A model generated the notes under the pieces. It searched no databases. It saw only the letters and a list, made by a program, of their open reading frames with translations, and was not told the DNA's origin. 9,605 bases of DNA, from assembly GCA_934615145.1 (NCBI GenBank), contig CAKTTM010000053.1, positions 1-9,605 of the forward strand, in the 5' to 3' direction. Numbering within the stretch: the stretch's first letter is position 1; the number at the start of each line of letters is the position of its first letter. This DNA is from an uncultured Clostridia bacterium. Its GTDB lineage: Bacteria > Bacillota > Clostridia > Christensenellales > Aristaeellaceae. Of the stretch, positions 1 through 8,468 are shown piece by piece. Both the position numbers and the translations under genes were made by a program.

Positions 1-323
1 ACCTTGGCGACCGCCGCGATGGAGGCCAGCGCCTCCCCGCGGAAGCCCAGGGTGCCGATGTGGGCCAGCTCCTCACTGTCGCGCAGCTTGCTGGTGGCAT
101 GGCGCTCAAAGGCCATCCTGAGCTCGCTTTCCGGGATGCCCGAGCCATTGTCCACCACCCGGATGAGGCTCAGGCCCCCGTCGCGGATGTCCACGGTGAT
201 GGCCGTAGCGCCCGCGTCCATGCTGTTCTCCACCAGCTCCTTGATGGCGGCGGCAGGCCGCTCCACCACCTCGCCGGCGGCGATCTGCCCCACCACCTGG
301 GGGGATAGCTTTAATATCTTCAT
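1..323 (-). CDS. mutL: DNA mismatch repair protein MutL, N-terminal part (runs off left edge)
   Basis: MutL is the GHKL-family ATPase that couples MutS mismatch recognition to strand incision and removal; in Firmicutes it usually carries its own endonuclease in the C-terminal domain. Only about 107 of the usual ~600 residues are visible, so the endonuclease motif cannot be judged. The ATPase motifs are intact: motif [12 protein letters not shown] with catalytic Glu29 and Mg-binding Asn33, motif II DNGSGI starting at Asp58, and motif III GFRGEAL at 93-99. These sit at nearly the same positions as in E. coli MutL. The ATG overlaps the mutS TGA as ATGA, so translation is probably coupled. The upstream AAAGG is a weak and rather distant ribosome site. 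Identification is firm; only the missing remainder is unknown. Confidence 0.97.
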   Translation of the reverse strand, partial: MKILKLSPQVVGQIAAGEVVERPAAAIKELVENSMDAGATAITVDIRDGGLSLIRVVDNGSGIPESELRMAFERHATSKLRDSEELAHIGTLGFRGEALASIAAVAK

Positions 324-2917
324 AGCGTGCGTGCCTTTTCTTTGAGCAGGAAGAGCCGGTTGAGCGCGTCAATGGGGCTCATAGACAGCACATCCAGATC
401 CGCCAGCTCCTTGATCAGCGCCGATTGATCGGCCAGGGCCAGCTGGGTCTGCTCGGCCTGCTTGCCCCTGCGCTTTTCCAGTATCCCCCGCCCGATGGCA
501 TTCTGATTGAAGTCATTGGCCTCCAGCCGGGCCATGATCTCCATGGCTCTTGCCACCACCGGCTTGGGCACGCCTGCCAGATGGGCCACATAGGCGCCAA
601 AGCTCCGGTCGGCGCCGCCCTTTTTGATCTTGCGCAGGAAGATGACCTCGTCGCCCATCTCCTGCACGCTGACGCAATAGTTCTGCACGCCCTCCAGATG
701 GCCCTCCAGCTCCGACAATTCGTGATAGTGCGTGGCAAACAGCGTCTTGGCGCCGGAGCGCTTTAAGTCACTCAAATACTCCACCGCCGCCCAGGCGATG
801 GACAGGCCGTCAAAGGTGCCCGTGCCCCGGCCGATTTCGTCCAGGATCACCAGCGACTGGGGCGTGGCATTGCGCAGGATATAGGCCAGCTCCGTCATCT
901 CCACCATGAAGGTGGATTGCCCGCTGGCCAGGTCGTCGGAGGCGCCGATGCGGGTATAGATGCAGTCGGTCAAGGGGATGTCCGCGCTGTCTGCCGGCAC
1001 AAAGCTGCCGATATGGGCCATCAGCACGATCAGCGCGGTCTGGCGCATATAGGTGGATTTGCCGGCCATGTTGGGGCCAGTCAATATCAGCATGCGCTTG
1101 AGCCCGCTGTCCATGTCTGTGTCGTTGGGCACAAAGCTCTGCTGGCTCAGCGTCCGCTCCACCACCGGGTGGCGGCCCTCTACGATATGCAGGCGCCCCT
1201 GCTCATTGAGGCTGGGGCAGGCATAGCCGTTCTCCCTGGCCACCAGCGCCAGCGCCAGCAGCGCGTCCAGGGATTTGAAGCCCTGGGCACAGCGCTGCAG
1301 CCGCGGCAGGGCCTGGGTCAGCGCCTCGCGCACACCGTCAAAGAGCTCGGCCTCCAGCCTCAAGGCCTGCTCCTGCGCGCCCATCACCTTTTGCTCGAGG
1401 GCCTTGAGTTCCTCCGTGGTATAGCGCTCCGCGTTGGCCAGTGTCTGGCGGCGGACATAGTGTGCCGGCACCAGCTCGTAGTAGGACTTGGTGACCTCGA
1501 TATGATAGCCAAAGACACGGTTGTACTGCACCTTCAGGTTCTTGATGCCGGTGCTCTGCCGCTCGCGCGCCTCCAGCTCGTCCAGCCATCGCTTGCCCTC
1601 ATGGGAGGCGGCGCGGTAGTCGTCCAGCCTGGCGTCAAAGCCCTGGCGGATGACACCGCCGTCTGATAGTGTGATGGGTGGCTCTGGGTCAATGGCGCGG
1701 CTTAGCAGGGCCACGATCTCGGGCAGGGGGTCCAGCTGCCGGCTGATGCTCTGCAGGCCCTCGGCCTCCAGGCCCTGTATCAAGCCCAGCACCTGGGGCA
1801 CCTGCTCAAGGGAGCGCAGCAGGCTCAGGCAGTCCCGCGCGTGCAGGCTCCTGTAGGCCACCTTGCTCAGCAGCCGCTCCATGTCGTAGACCAATTTCAG
1901 ATGCTCATAGAGCCCCTGGCTCAAGACTGGCTGCTCATAGAGCGTGCGCACCGCCTCCAGCCGCTCACGGATGGGGGCCAGCTGCGTCAGCGGCTGCTCC
2001 ACCCAGCTGCGCAGCAGTCGCCCGCCCATGGCGGTGGCCGTCCTGTCCAGCAGCCACAGCAGCGAGCCATAGGCCCCGCCGCTGCCGATGCCCTGGGTCA
2101 GCTCCAGGTTGCGCCTCGTCGCGCTGTCCAGGGGCATGGTCTGATTCTCGGCCAGCACCTTGAGCTGCACGATGTGCTTGAGGTCTATCATCTGGGTGTC
2201 GTTTAGGTACTTCAGCAGCGCCCCTGCCGCCGCAATGCCCGGCTGCATCTGGCGATCCAGGCCCAGCGCCGCTGGGCTGGAGACCGCAAAGTGCTGGAGG
2301 AGCTGCTCCCTGGCGTTGTTCTGGCTGAAGGCCTGGGCCTGATAGCCTTGTATGAAGGCCTCCGCCTGGCCCTTGAGCGCTTCTGGCTGGTTGGTGATGA
2401 TCTCCCGTGGGCCAAAGGCGCTGAGCTCTGACTTTAGTTCCTGCGCGGCATCCTTGAGGCTGCGCACATAGAATTCGCCCGTCGTCACATCGCACAGCGC
2501 CAGGCCGGCCTGCTTGCCCGAGATGAAGACGGAGGCTAGAAAGTTGTTGCTGCGTTCATTGAGGCTGCTGGTGTCAGAGACGGTGCCGGGGGTCACCACC
2601 CGGGTGACCTCCCGCTTCACCAGTCCCTTGGCCAGCGCCGGATCCTCCGTCTGCTCGCAGATGGCCACCTTATAGCCCTTAGCGATCAGACGGTTTAGGT
2701 AGGTATCCGCTGCGTGGTAGGGCACGCCGCACATGGGCGCGCGCTCGGCCAGGCCGCATTCGCGGCCGGTCAGTGTCAGTTCCAGCTCCCGGCTGGCCAA
2801 TAAGGCATCTTCAAAGAACATCTCGTAGAAGTCCCCCAGGCGATAGAAGAGTATCGCCTCAGGGTACTGCTGCTTGATGCTCATATACTGCTGCATCATG
2901 GGCGTCAGCTGGGCCAT
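320..2917 (-). CDS. mutS: DNA mismatch repair protein MutS
   Basis: This 865-residue protein is a full-length MutS1, the homodimeric clamp that binds mismatches and small loops and recruits MutL. The N-terminal mismatch-reading motif GDFYEMF gives Phe30 and Glu32 (the Phe-X-Glu pair). The connector, lever and clamp regions follow. The ATPase starts with Walker [10 protein letters not shown] at 614-622, then the GQSTFMVEM motif with Ser668, Walker B and signature [13 protein letters not shown] around Asp693-Glu694, and the ATHYHEL motif near 730. The C-terminus has the usual dimerisation helices ([18 protein letters not shown]). One oddity is Gly700, where most MutS proteins have Ser in GTST. 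A weak candidate clamp-binding stretch, QTQLAL, lies near 823. The ATG follows a good GAGGAG site that overlaps the stop of the upstream gene, only 9 bp away. Confidence 0.98.
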   Translation of the reverse strand: MAQLTPMMQQYMSIKQQYPEAILFYRLGDFYEMFFEDALLASRELELTLTGRECGLAERAPMCGVPYHAADTYLNRLIAKGYKVAICEQTEDPALAKGLVKREVTRVVTPGTVSDTSSLNERSNNFLASVFISGKQAGLALCDVTTGEFYVRSLKDAAQELKSELSAFGPREIITNQPEALKGQAEAFIQGYQAQAFSQNNAREQLLQHFAVSSPAALGLDRQMQPGIAAAGALLKYLNDTQMIDLKHIVQLKVLAENQTMPLDSATRRNLELTQGIGSGGAYGSLLWLLDRTATAMGGRLLRSWVEQPLTQLAPIRERLEAVRTLYEQPVLSQGLYEHLKLVYDMERLLSKVAYRSLHARDCLSLLRSLEQVPQVLGLIQGLEAEGLQSISRQLDPLPEIVALLSRAIDPEPPITLSDGGVIRQGFDARLDDYRAASHEGKRWLDELEARERQSTGIKNLKVQYNRVFGYHIEVTKSYYELVPAHYVRRQTLANAERYTTEELKALEQKVMGAQEQALRLEAELFDGVREALTQALPRLQRCAQGFKSLDALLALALVARENGYACPSLNEQGRLHIVEGRHPVVERTLSQQSFVPNDTDMDSGLKRMLILTGPNMAGKSTYMRQTALIVLMAHIGSFVPADSADIPLTDCIYTRIGASDDLASGQSTFMVEMTELAYILRNATPQSLVILDEIGRGTGTFDGLSIAWAAVEYLSDLKRSGAKTLFATHYHELSELEGHLEGVQNYCVSVQEMGDEVIFLRKIKKGGADRSFGAYVAHLAGVPKPVVARAMEIMARLEANDFNQNAIGRGILEKRRGKQAEQTQLALADQSALIKELADLDVLSMSPIDALNRLFLLKEKARTL

Positions 2918-2926
2918 GGGTGCTCC

Positions 2927-3343
2927 TCAGCGCTCCGGGCCGCAGCCGCTGCATCCGGCGCAGCCGCCAGCGCCGCAGCCGGGCTCGTCGTCGTACTCAG
3001 GCTCGGGGGAGAGCACGCTTTGCATCACCATGTTGACATTCTCCATCAGCACGCTGAAGGCCTCACGCGCGTCATTGAGCTGGCCCATGCTGTCCATGGC
3101 CTGCAGGGCCACCTGCTGGGCGTCGATCTCCTGGCTCAGCTGCGCGATCTGATCCTGGTCGGGCTCATCCTGAGCCATCACTTCCTGCAGCTGCTGGCGC
3201 AGCTGCAAATAGCCGCGGTACTCCGCCTGCAGGGTCTCGTCTTCCATGGCCTGTTCTTCCTGCGCCTGCATGCCCATGTACTCGGGGCTGAGTTTGATGA
3301 GCTCGGCCAGCTCCTGCGCTGCCTGTCTGATCTGTTCGTTCAC
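2927..3343 (-). CDS. YlbF/YmcA (RicA-like) family protein with a C-terminal cysteine tail
   Basis: This acidic, Gln/Glu-rich helical protein has 138 residues, close to B. subtilis YmcA (about 143). It lies between miaB and mutS, exactly where ymcA lies in B. subtilis, so an YmcA/RicA-type assignment is favoured over YlbF; the two paralogues are hard to separate without an alignment. In B. subtilis, YmcA, YlbF and YaaT form the Ric (Y) complex, which carries [4Fe-4S] clusters and helps RNase Y mature mRNAs. Residues 1-110 look all-helical. The tail after 121 is Gly/Cys-rich with Cys123, 128, 131 and 134, a likely metal or Fe-S site. The start is GTG, overlapping the miaB stop as GTGA, with AAGGAAG about 10 bases upstream. 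No membrane segment or signal peptide is visible. Confidence 0.85.
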   Translation of the reverse strand: MNEQIRQAAQELAELIKLSPEYMGMQAQEEQAMEDETLQAEYRGYLQLRQQLQEVMAQDEPDQDQIAQLSQEIDAQQVALQAMDSMGQLNDAREAFSVLMENVNMVMQSVLSPEPEYDDEPGCGAGGCAGCSGCGPER

Positions 3344-4758
3344 TTATCGTGGTCTTCCTTTCTATATTCGCCGCGCAGCGTGTTGCTGCCGCGGCCAGTC
3401 ATGGTCACCGGGACGATCCGGCCGATTAGGCTGTCATCTCCGCCGGTAAAGTTGACGGAGATGTTCCTGCCGCACTTGCCGGCAAGCTCGCTTGCCCGCC
3501 TGGCCGACCTGCCCTCGACCAGTATACCCTGGCTCTGGCCCTTGAGGCTGTCGAGTACCTGGGCGCTGATGCCCTCCTGCAGGCTGTTGAGCCGGTGGAG
3601 GCGCTCCTGCGCCTCTTGCTTGTCGATACGGCCGGGCAGCTGGGCCGCGTGGGTGCCGGGCCTGGGGCTGTAGATGAAGGTAAAGGCGCTGTCATAGCGC
3701 ACCTGCTCTGCCAGGGCCAGGGTCTGCTCAAACTCCTCCCGCGTCTCGCCGGGGAAGGCCACAATGATGTCGCTGGTGATGCCGATGTCCGGCCGGGCCT
3801 GACGCAGGCGGCTGACCTTGTCCAGGTAGTCCGCAGTCGTATAGCGCCGGTTCATGGCCTGCAGCACCCGGTCGGAGCCTGACTGCACCGGCAGGTGCAG
3901 GTGGGGCGCCAGGTTGGGCAGATCGGCGTAGGCCGCGATCAGCTCGTCAGACAAGTCTTTCGGATGGCTGGTCATGAAGCGGATGCGCGGTATGCCGGTG
4001 TCGTGCAGGCGGCGCAGCAGCTGGGGAAAGCTGATCTCACTGGTGTCGCTGCCAAAGCTGTTGACATTTTGCCCCAGCAGCGTGATCTCCTGCACGCCGT
4101 CAGCCACCAGCGCCTCCGCCTCAAAGAGGATATCCTCCGCCCTGCGGCTGCGCTCGCGCCCGCGCACATAGGGCACGATGCAGTAGGAGCAGAAGTTGTT
4201 GCAGCCGTACATGATGTTGATATAGGCCTTGTAGGCGCTCTCCCGGATGGTGGGTAGGCCTTCTGCGATGCTGCTCTCCTCGCGCGATACATCGATCACG
4301 CGTGTCTTTTCGGCCACCATTTGGTAGAGATACTCCGGCAGGCGGTAGAGGTTGCCGGTGCCAAAGGCGATGTCCACAAAGGGATACTGCTTGAGCACCG
4401 TCTCTGCCATACCCTTTTGCTGCATCATGCAGCCGCAGACGCCGATCAGCATGCCCGGCCTTTCCTTCTTGATTTCCTTGAGCCAGGTGATGTTGCCAAG
4501 TGCCCTGCGCTGGGCGTTGTCACGGATGCAGCAGGTGTTAAACAGCACCAGGTCGGCCGCCTCCCGCTCCTGCGCCGGCTCAAGGCCCATCTGCTCCAGC
4601 AGACCGGCCAGGTTCTCAGAGTCGTGGGCGTTCATCTGGCAGCCAAAGGTCACCAGGTGATAGCTCTGCGGCCTGTCCTCGTGGTCCTTGACCAGGTCAG
4701 CGAATGCCTGCTGTGCCTGCATGGCCTCCTGAGATATCTGTGTGATCTCTTCACGCAT
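3340..4758 (-). CDS. miaB: tRNA (N6-isopentenyladenosine-37-C2) methylthiotransferase MiaB
   Basis: MiaB is a radical SAM enzyme that converts i6A37 to ms2i6A37 in tRNAs reading UNN codons. The 472-residue protein has all three parts. The N-terminal UPF0004 domain carries the auxiliary-cluster cysteines Cys40 (FGCQMN), Cys76 (NTCCIRDNA) and Cys110 (CGCMMQQ). The radical SAM core has the CX3CX2C motif at Cys186, 190 and 193 (YGCNNFCSYCIVPYVRGRE). A C-terminal TRAM-like RNA-binding segment starts near residue 410. The FGCQMNAHDSE motif and the three-domain order favour MiaB over the related MtaB and RimO. An in-frame TAG two codons upstream makes this ATG the earliest possible start. The gene overlaps the end of the RNase G gene by 8 bp; the nearest strong ribosome site (GGAGG) is about 15 bases away, which is long. 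Confidence 0.97.
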   Translation of the reverse strand: MREEITQISQEAMQAQQAFADLVKDHEDRPQSYHLVTFGCQMNAHDSENLAGLLEQMGLEPAQEREAADLVLFNTCCIRDNAQRRALGNITWLKEIKKERPGMLIGVCGCMMQQKGMAETVLKQYPFVDIAFGTGNLYRLPEYLYQMVAEKTRVIDVSREESSIAEGLPTIRESAYKAYINIMYGCNNFCSYCIVPYVRGRERSRRAEDILFEAEALVADGVQEITLLGQNVNSFGSDTSEISFPQLLRRLHDTGIPRIRFMTSHPKDLSDELIAAYADLPNLAPHLHLPVQSGSDRVLQAMNRRYTTADYLDKVSRLRQARPDIGITSDIIVAFPGETREEFEQTLALAEQVRYDSAFTFIYSPRPGTHAAQLPGRIDKQEAQERLHRLNSLQEGISAQVLDSLKGQSQGILVEGRSARRASELAGKCGRNISVNFTGGDDSLIGRIVPVTMTGRGSNTLRGEYRKEDHDK

Positions 4759-5917
4759 CGTTTTCTATGTCATCCTCCACATAGCCCCGGCCCTGACAGG
4801 CGGGGCAGGCCTTCAGCGCTGCGCCGCTCAAGGGCTCCTCAGCGCGCTTGCGGGTCAGCTCCACCAGCCCCAGGCTAGTAAAGCCGTGCACCGCGGTCTT
4901 GACAGGATCGCGCGCCAGCGCGTCTTTGAGTGCCTGCAGCACCAGGGCCTTGCTCTCCTGCTGCTGCATGTCAATAAAGTCGATCAGCACCATGCCGCCC
5001 ACGCGGCGCAGCCGCAGTAGGCGGGCGATGGCCTGGGCGGCCTCGATGTTGGTGTCGCGCAGCGCCTTCTCGCGGTCCTTGCCCGCGATGTTCTGCGCGG
5101 TGTTGACATCAATCACTGTCATCGCCTCGCAGGGGTCGATGATCAGCGTTGCGCCGCTCTTGAGGTAAACCTTGCGCCTTAAGGCCTTGCGCAGCTTGGC
5201 CTGCACCTCGTGCAGCTGCAAAGGGTTTCCCGCATACTGGGCGCTGACGCCATAGGCGGTCAGGGCCTCTGGCACATTGCTCAGCACCCTGTCTGGCTGG
5301 CCGCGCATCTCGCGCAGCAGCCGGCTTAGCTGATCCGGCGCCTGGCGGATGGCGCTGGGCGCGCTGCGCTGGCTGGCCTGCTGGGCTGTCTGCTGCCAGA
5401 TCTCCAGCAGCTCGTCGAGCTCAGCCTGAATATCCTCCGCCAGTCTGCCCTGGCTTTCCTCCCGCATGATCAGGCCCATGCCCTGGGGCCTGAGGGCCTG
5501 CGCCATCTGCAGCAGCCGCTGCCGCTCCTCGCCCTCCGGTACGCGCTTGGAGACGCGCAGCGCCGGGCTCAGCGGCGTCAGGATGACCAGGGCACCAGGC
5601 AGCATGATGTCAGCCGTCAGGAAGGCGGCCTTGCTGCCCTGGGGCGGCTTTTTCACCTGCACCAGCAGGGCATCCCCCGGCCGGGGCTGGCTGCCGCCGG
5701 GGATTTGATCAAAGGGCAGAAAGCCCTCCACATCCTTGTCCAGCCGCACAAAGGCGGCGGCCAGGTTCCTCATCACCCGGCCCACCTGGCCCAGGTAGAT
5801 GTCCTCCGCGCTCAGGCCCTCCCGGTGGCTGTCCGCCAGATAGCTCACCAGATGGCCATCCTCCAGCAGGGCGATCTCGCGGCGCTCCCCCGCCTGCTGG
5901 ATCAGCAGCTGGTTCAT
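4751..5917 (-). CDS. rng: Ribonuclease E/G family endoribonuclease, compact form
   Basis: RNase E/G enzymes cut single-stranded RNA in mRNA decay and rRNA maturation. The 388-residue protein starts with an S1-like domain at about 35-105 (IYLGQVGRVMRNLAAAFVRL). The catalytic core follows, with the two metal-binding aspartates Asp270 (TVIDVNTA) and Asp313 (LIDFIDMQ). It ends with the Zn-link CPACQGRGYV (Cys371, Cys374), so dimer bridging by zinc is expected. It is shorter than E. coli RNase G (489 residues): almost nothing follows the Zn-link, so the usual small domain is missing, and the stretch before the catalytic core also looks shortened. At the 5'-phosphate sensor (Arg-Thr in E. coli) it reads Arg152-Glu153. 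The start has a strong GGAGGAGG site at 5919-5926 and overlaps the previous stop as ATGA. The family is certain; G rather than E is by size. Confidence 0.93.
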   Translation of the reverse strand: MNQLLIQQAGERREIALLEDGHLVSYLADSHREGLSAEDIYLGQVGRVMRNLAAAFVRLDKDVEGFLPFDQIPGGSQPRPGDALLVQVKKPPQGSKAAFLTADIMLPGALVILTPLSPALRVSKRVPEGEERQRLLQMAQALRPQGMGLIMREESQGRLAEDIQAELDELLEIWQQTAQQASQRSAPSAIRQAPDQLSRLLREMRGQPDRVLSNVPEALTAYGVSAQYAGNPLQLHEVQAKLRKALRRKVYLKSGATLIIDPCEAMTVIDVNTAQNIAGKDREKALRDTNIEAAQAIARLLRLRRVGGMVLIDFIDMQQQESKALVLQALKDALARDPVKTAVHGFTSLGLVELTRKRAEEPLSGAALKACPACQGRGYVEDDIENDA

Positions 5918-6567
5918 GCCTCCTCCAGCGGGGCCAGGTCTTTATCCAGCAGCGCGCGCCGGCTGATCAGGCAGCGCGGTGCCTCGATGTTCGCGTACTT
6001 CGCCAGGGCGGCGATCAGCTGGTCGGGCTTGCAGGTGCCCTTTTCCTGCAGGGCCAGCACGGCCTCGATGCCATCCTCTGTGGCGCTTACGCTATGGATC
6101 AGGGGCCGCAGGTCCACATCCACCATGCCCCGCTTGCTCTTGCGCTGGGCCATGATGCTGTCCTGCCCCATGAAGCCGGGGATGGCATGGGCCAGTGTTT
6201 CCCCCTGCTCAAGGGGCCGAATCAGATAGACCGCCGCTGCGCACAGCGCCATCATGGCGGTGAAGCTGTCCTCCACCGCCCTGGCGCTCAGGCAGCGCAT
6301 TAGGGGCGGCAGGGCCGCGTTCATAGCGTCAAGGAATTCCTCCGGCTTGACATCGCCCTCCAGCGGCACCTCCATCACCTCGCGCAGGCCTTCCACCCCC
6401 ACGGACAGGGGCGCTGCGAAGCTGAGCAATATGTGCGGGTTATAGCCCTGGGAGTAGCGCAGCGGCAGGCCGCTGCGGCGCAGCGCCCGCTGCATGGCGC
6501 GCATCACATCCAGGTGGCCGATGAATTTCAGCCTCTCCAGCTTTGAAAAGACCACGATCATCTTCAT
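5914..6567 (-). CDS. DUF2344 / TIGR03936 radical SAM-linked protein
   Basis: This 217-residue protein matches the DUF2344 family by its opening (VFSKLERLKFIGHLDVMRAM, then RRSGLPLRYSQGYNPHILLSFA). In many Clostridia and Actinobacteria the domain is encoded directly after, or fused to the C-terminus of, a TIGR03960 radical SAM protein, as here. Its biochemical role is not established; the constant pairing suggests a partner or substrate-binding subunit of that enzyme. No catalytic motif, membrane segment or cysteine cluster is visible, and it is expected to be cytoplasmic. Its ATG overlaps the upstream TGA as ATGA and the ribosome site is weak (GUGUGGU), so it probably depends on coupled translation, in keeping with a fixed stoichiometry with its neighbour. 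Confidence 0.9.
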   Translation of the reverse strand: MKMIVVFSKLERLKFIGHLDVMRAMQRALRRSGLPLRYSQGYNPHILLSFAAPLSVGVEGLREVMEVPLEGDVKPEEFLDAMNAALPPLMRCLSARAVEDSFTAMMALCAAAVYLIRPLEQGETLAHAIPGFMGQDSIMAQRKSKRGMVDVDLRPLIHSVSATEDGIEAVLALQEKGTCKPDQLIAALAKYANIEAPRCLISRRALLDKDLAPLEEA

Positions 6568-8396
6568 ACCACACAGGCCCCCGGAAAGCGGGTCAGCCCG
6601 CAGGCCTGGCAGCCGCCGCGGCAGTCGGGCGTCACCTCGCCTGCCACCGCGCGCTCGCGCTCCAACCAGAGGAAGCGCTGGCTGACGCCAGCGTCAATAA
6701 AGGCCCAGGGCAGCAGCTCGTCTTCCTCACGCTCGCGCGCGGCGTAGAAGGCAGGATCGATGCCGTGATGGGCAAAGGCCTTGAGCCATTCGTCGTACTT
6801 AAAGTGCTCCCGCCAGCCATCCAGCCTGCAGCCGCGCTGCCAGGCGGTGTAGATGATGTCACCCATGCGGCGGTCGCCGCGGGTCACGCAGGCCTCGAGC
6901 ACGCTGAGCTCCGGCTCATGCCAGCTAAAGAACACGCCCTTCATCTTGAGCACCTCGCGCAGCAGCCTCTGCTTGCGCTGTATCTCCTCGATGCTGTCCT
7001 GCGCCGCCCACTGGAAGGGCGTGAAGGGCTTGGGCACGAAGGTGGAGGCAGACAGCGTCACCTTAAGGCCGGGGGCCCGATGCTCCTTGGGCAGGGCGTA
7101 ATAGGCGCCCAGCACCAGCTTGGCTGTCTCGCCGATGCCCAGCAGGTCCTCATCGGTCTCGGTTGGCAGGCCGATCATGAAGTAGAGCTTGACATTGTTC
7201 CAGCCGCTCTCAAAGGCATCGGTGACCGAGCGCACCAAATCCTGCTCGGTCACGCCCTTGTTGATTACATCGCGCAGTCGCTGCGTACCGGCCTCGGGCG
7301 CCAGGGTCAGCCCCGACTTGCGCACCTCGCGGGTCTCCTCCAGCGACTGCTTGACCAGGCTGTCTATGCGCATGGAAGGCAGGGAGACCGATACCCGCTG
7401 CGAGGCAAAGCGGTCCATCAGGCCGCGGATGAGCTCGGAGAGCTGGCCAAAGTCGCCCGAGCTAAGCGACGAAAGCGATATCTCCTCATAGCCGGTGGCC
7501 TTGATCAGCCGCTCGGCCAGGGCGTAGAGATTCTCAATGCTGCGCTCGCGCACCGGGCGGTAAAGCATGCCGGCCTGGCAGAATCGGCAGCCGCGGGTGC
7601 AACCGCGCATGATCTCAATGGCGATGCGGTCATGCACGATCTCGGTATATGGCACCGGGATCTCGTCAGGGAAGGGGCTGGCGTCCAAATCCAGCTCGAT
7701 GCGCTTGCGCACGAGGGCAGGCACGCCCTCGCGCAGGGGCTTGAAGCTCAGCAGTGTGCCGTCTGGCTTGTAGCAGGCCTCATACAGCGAGGGCACATAG
7801 CAGCCCTCAATCTGCGACAGGGCAAAGAGTATATCACGGCGCGCGCTGCCCTCCAGGCGCATGCGCTTGATCAGGCGCGTGACCTCCACAATGGCGCTCT
7901 CGCCGTCGCCTATCACAAAGCAGTCGACAAAGGGCGCCAGCGGCTCCGGGTTGAAGGCGCAGGGTCCGCCGGCGATCACGATGGGCGCCTGCTCCCCGCG
8001 CTCAACGGATTTCACAGCCACGCCGCCCAGGTCCAGCATCTCCAGGATGTTGGTGTAGCTCATCTCGTACTGCAGGGTAAAGCCCACCACATCAAATTCG
8101 TGCAGCGCCCTCCTGCCCTCCAGCGAGAACAGCGGGATGCGCTCGGCACGCAGGTGCGCCGCCATGTCCACCCAGGGCATCATGACGCGCTCGCAGAGCA
8201 TGTCAGGCTCTCGGTTGACGATGTAATAGAGTATCTTCATCCCCAGGTGGCTCATCGCCACCTCATAGGTATCCGGAAAACAGAAGGCCACCGTCGCCGT
8301 CTCAGGCGTCCAGGGCTTGATATCAGTGTTCATCTCTCCGCCGATGTAGCGCGCGGGCTTCTCCACCGTGGGCAGTATCCGCTCCAACTTTTCCAT
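6564..8396 (-). CDS. TIGR03960-family radical SAM protein with B12-binding-like N-terminus
   Basis: This 610-residue protein belongs to the TIGR03960 group of B12-binding-type radical SAM proteins, whose substrate is unknown. The N-terminus has the family mark VEKPARYIGGE near residue 10-20. A Rossmann-like, B12-binding-type domain follows at about 30-190, including AFCFPDTYEVAMSHLG and the IAGGPCAFNPEPLAP and GDGE stretches. The radical SAM core carries CTRGCRFCQ (Cys266, 270, 273), followed by LAPEAGTQRLRDVINKG, typical of the group. The C-terminus has a second CX3CX2C, DCRGGCQACG (Cys592, 596, 599), a possible auxiliary Fe-S site. It is the first gene of the operon. I chose the ATG at 8396; a TTG at 8411 would add five residues and has only a G-run (8419-8423) as a ribosome site. 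The paired DUF2344 protein follows by ATGA overlap. The family is clear; the function is not. Confidence 0.93.
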   Translation of the reverse strand: MEKLERILPTVEKPARYIGGEMNTDIKPWTPETATVAFCFPDTYEVAMSHLGMKILYYIVNREPDMLCERVMMPWVDMAAHLRAERIPLFSLEGRRALHEFDVVGFTLQYEMSYTNILEMLDLGGVAVKSVERGEQAPIVIAGGPCAFNPEPLAPFVDCFVIGDGESAIVEVTRLIKRMRLEGSARRDILFALSQIEGCYVPSLYEACYKPDGTLLSFKPLREGVPALVRKRIELDLDASPFPDEIPVPYTEIVHDRIAIEIMRGCTRGCRFCQAGMLYRPVRERSIENLYALAERLIKATGYEEISLSSLSSGDFGQLSELIRGLMDRFASQRVSVSLPSMRIDSLVKQSLEETREVRKSGLTLAPEAGTQRLRDVINKGVTEQDLVRSVTDAFESGWNNVKLYFMIGLPTETDEDLLGIGETAKLVLGAYYALPKEHRAPGLKVTLSASTFVPKPFTPFQWAAQDSIEEIQRKQRLLREVLKMKGVFFSWHEPELSVLEACVTRGDRRMGDIIYTAWQRGCRLDGWREHFKYDEWLKAFAHHGIDPAFYAAREREEDELLPWAFIDAGVSQRFLWLERERAVAGEVTPDCRGGCQACGLTRFPGACVV

Positions 8397-8423
8397 GGTC
8401 CTGGCGTCCAAGGCTCAACCCCC

Positions 8424-8468
8424 AAATAAAATAAATCCAGCCCTCATTATAGCATCCCGAGGGCTGGA
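8424..8468 (-). terminator. Rho-independent terminator of the GH13 glycosidase gene
   Basis: A perfect 10-bp inverted repeat (tccagccctc at 8436-8445 and gagggctgga at 8459-8468) with a 13-base loop is followed, on the minus strand, by the U-rich tract UUUAUUUUAUUU (8435-8424). It starts 16 bases after the glycosidase stop codon. The plus-strand side has no T-run, so it should act only on minus-strand transcripts. Transcripts starting at the nested promoter would lack the upstream arm and so would escape it. Confidence 0.9.

Noticed and set aside
106..372. An 88-codon minus-strand open frame across the mutL start
   Set aside because: It is a frame-shifted reading of mutL and mutS; the true mutL frame starts at 323 and shows all three ATPase motifs.
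917..1666. A 249-codon plus-strand open frame inside mutS, with similar ones at 3020-3673, 4321-4878 and 5705-6229
   Set aside because: These are antisense shadows of intact, well-identified genes, with no family motifs and no ribosome sites of note.
2935..2985. A GC-rich repetitive stretch that could be taken for a small repeat element
   Set aside because: It is the coding sequence of the Gly/Cys-rich tail of the YmcA-like protein; the repetition follows from the Cys-Gly codons.
6543..8429. A 628-codon plus-strand open frame antisense to the whole TIGR03960 gene
   Set aside because: Its translation is low-complexity His/Gln/Leu/Ala-rich with no recognisable domain. It mirrors the GC-rich codon pattern of the opposite, clearly recognised gene.
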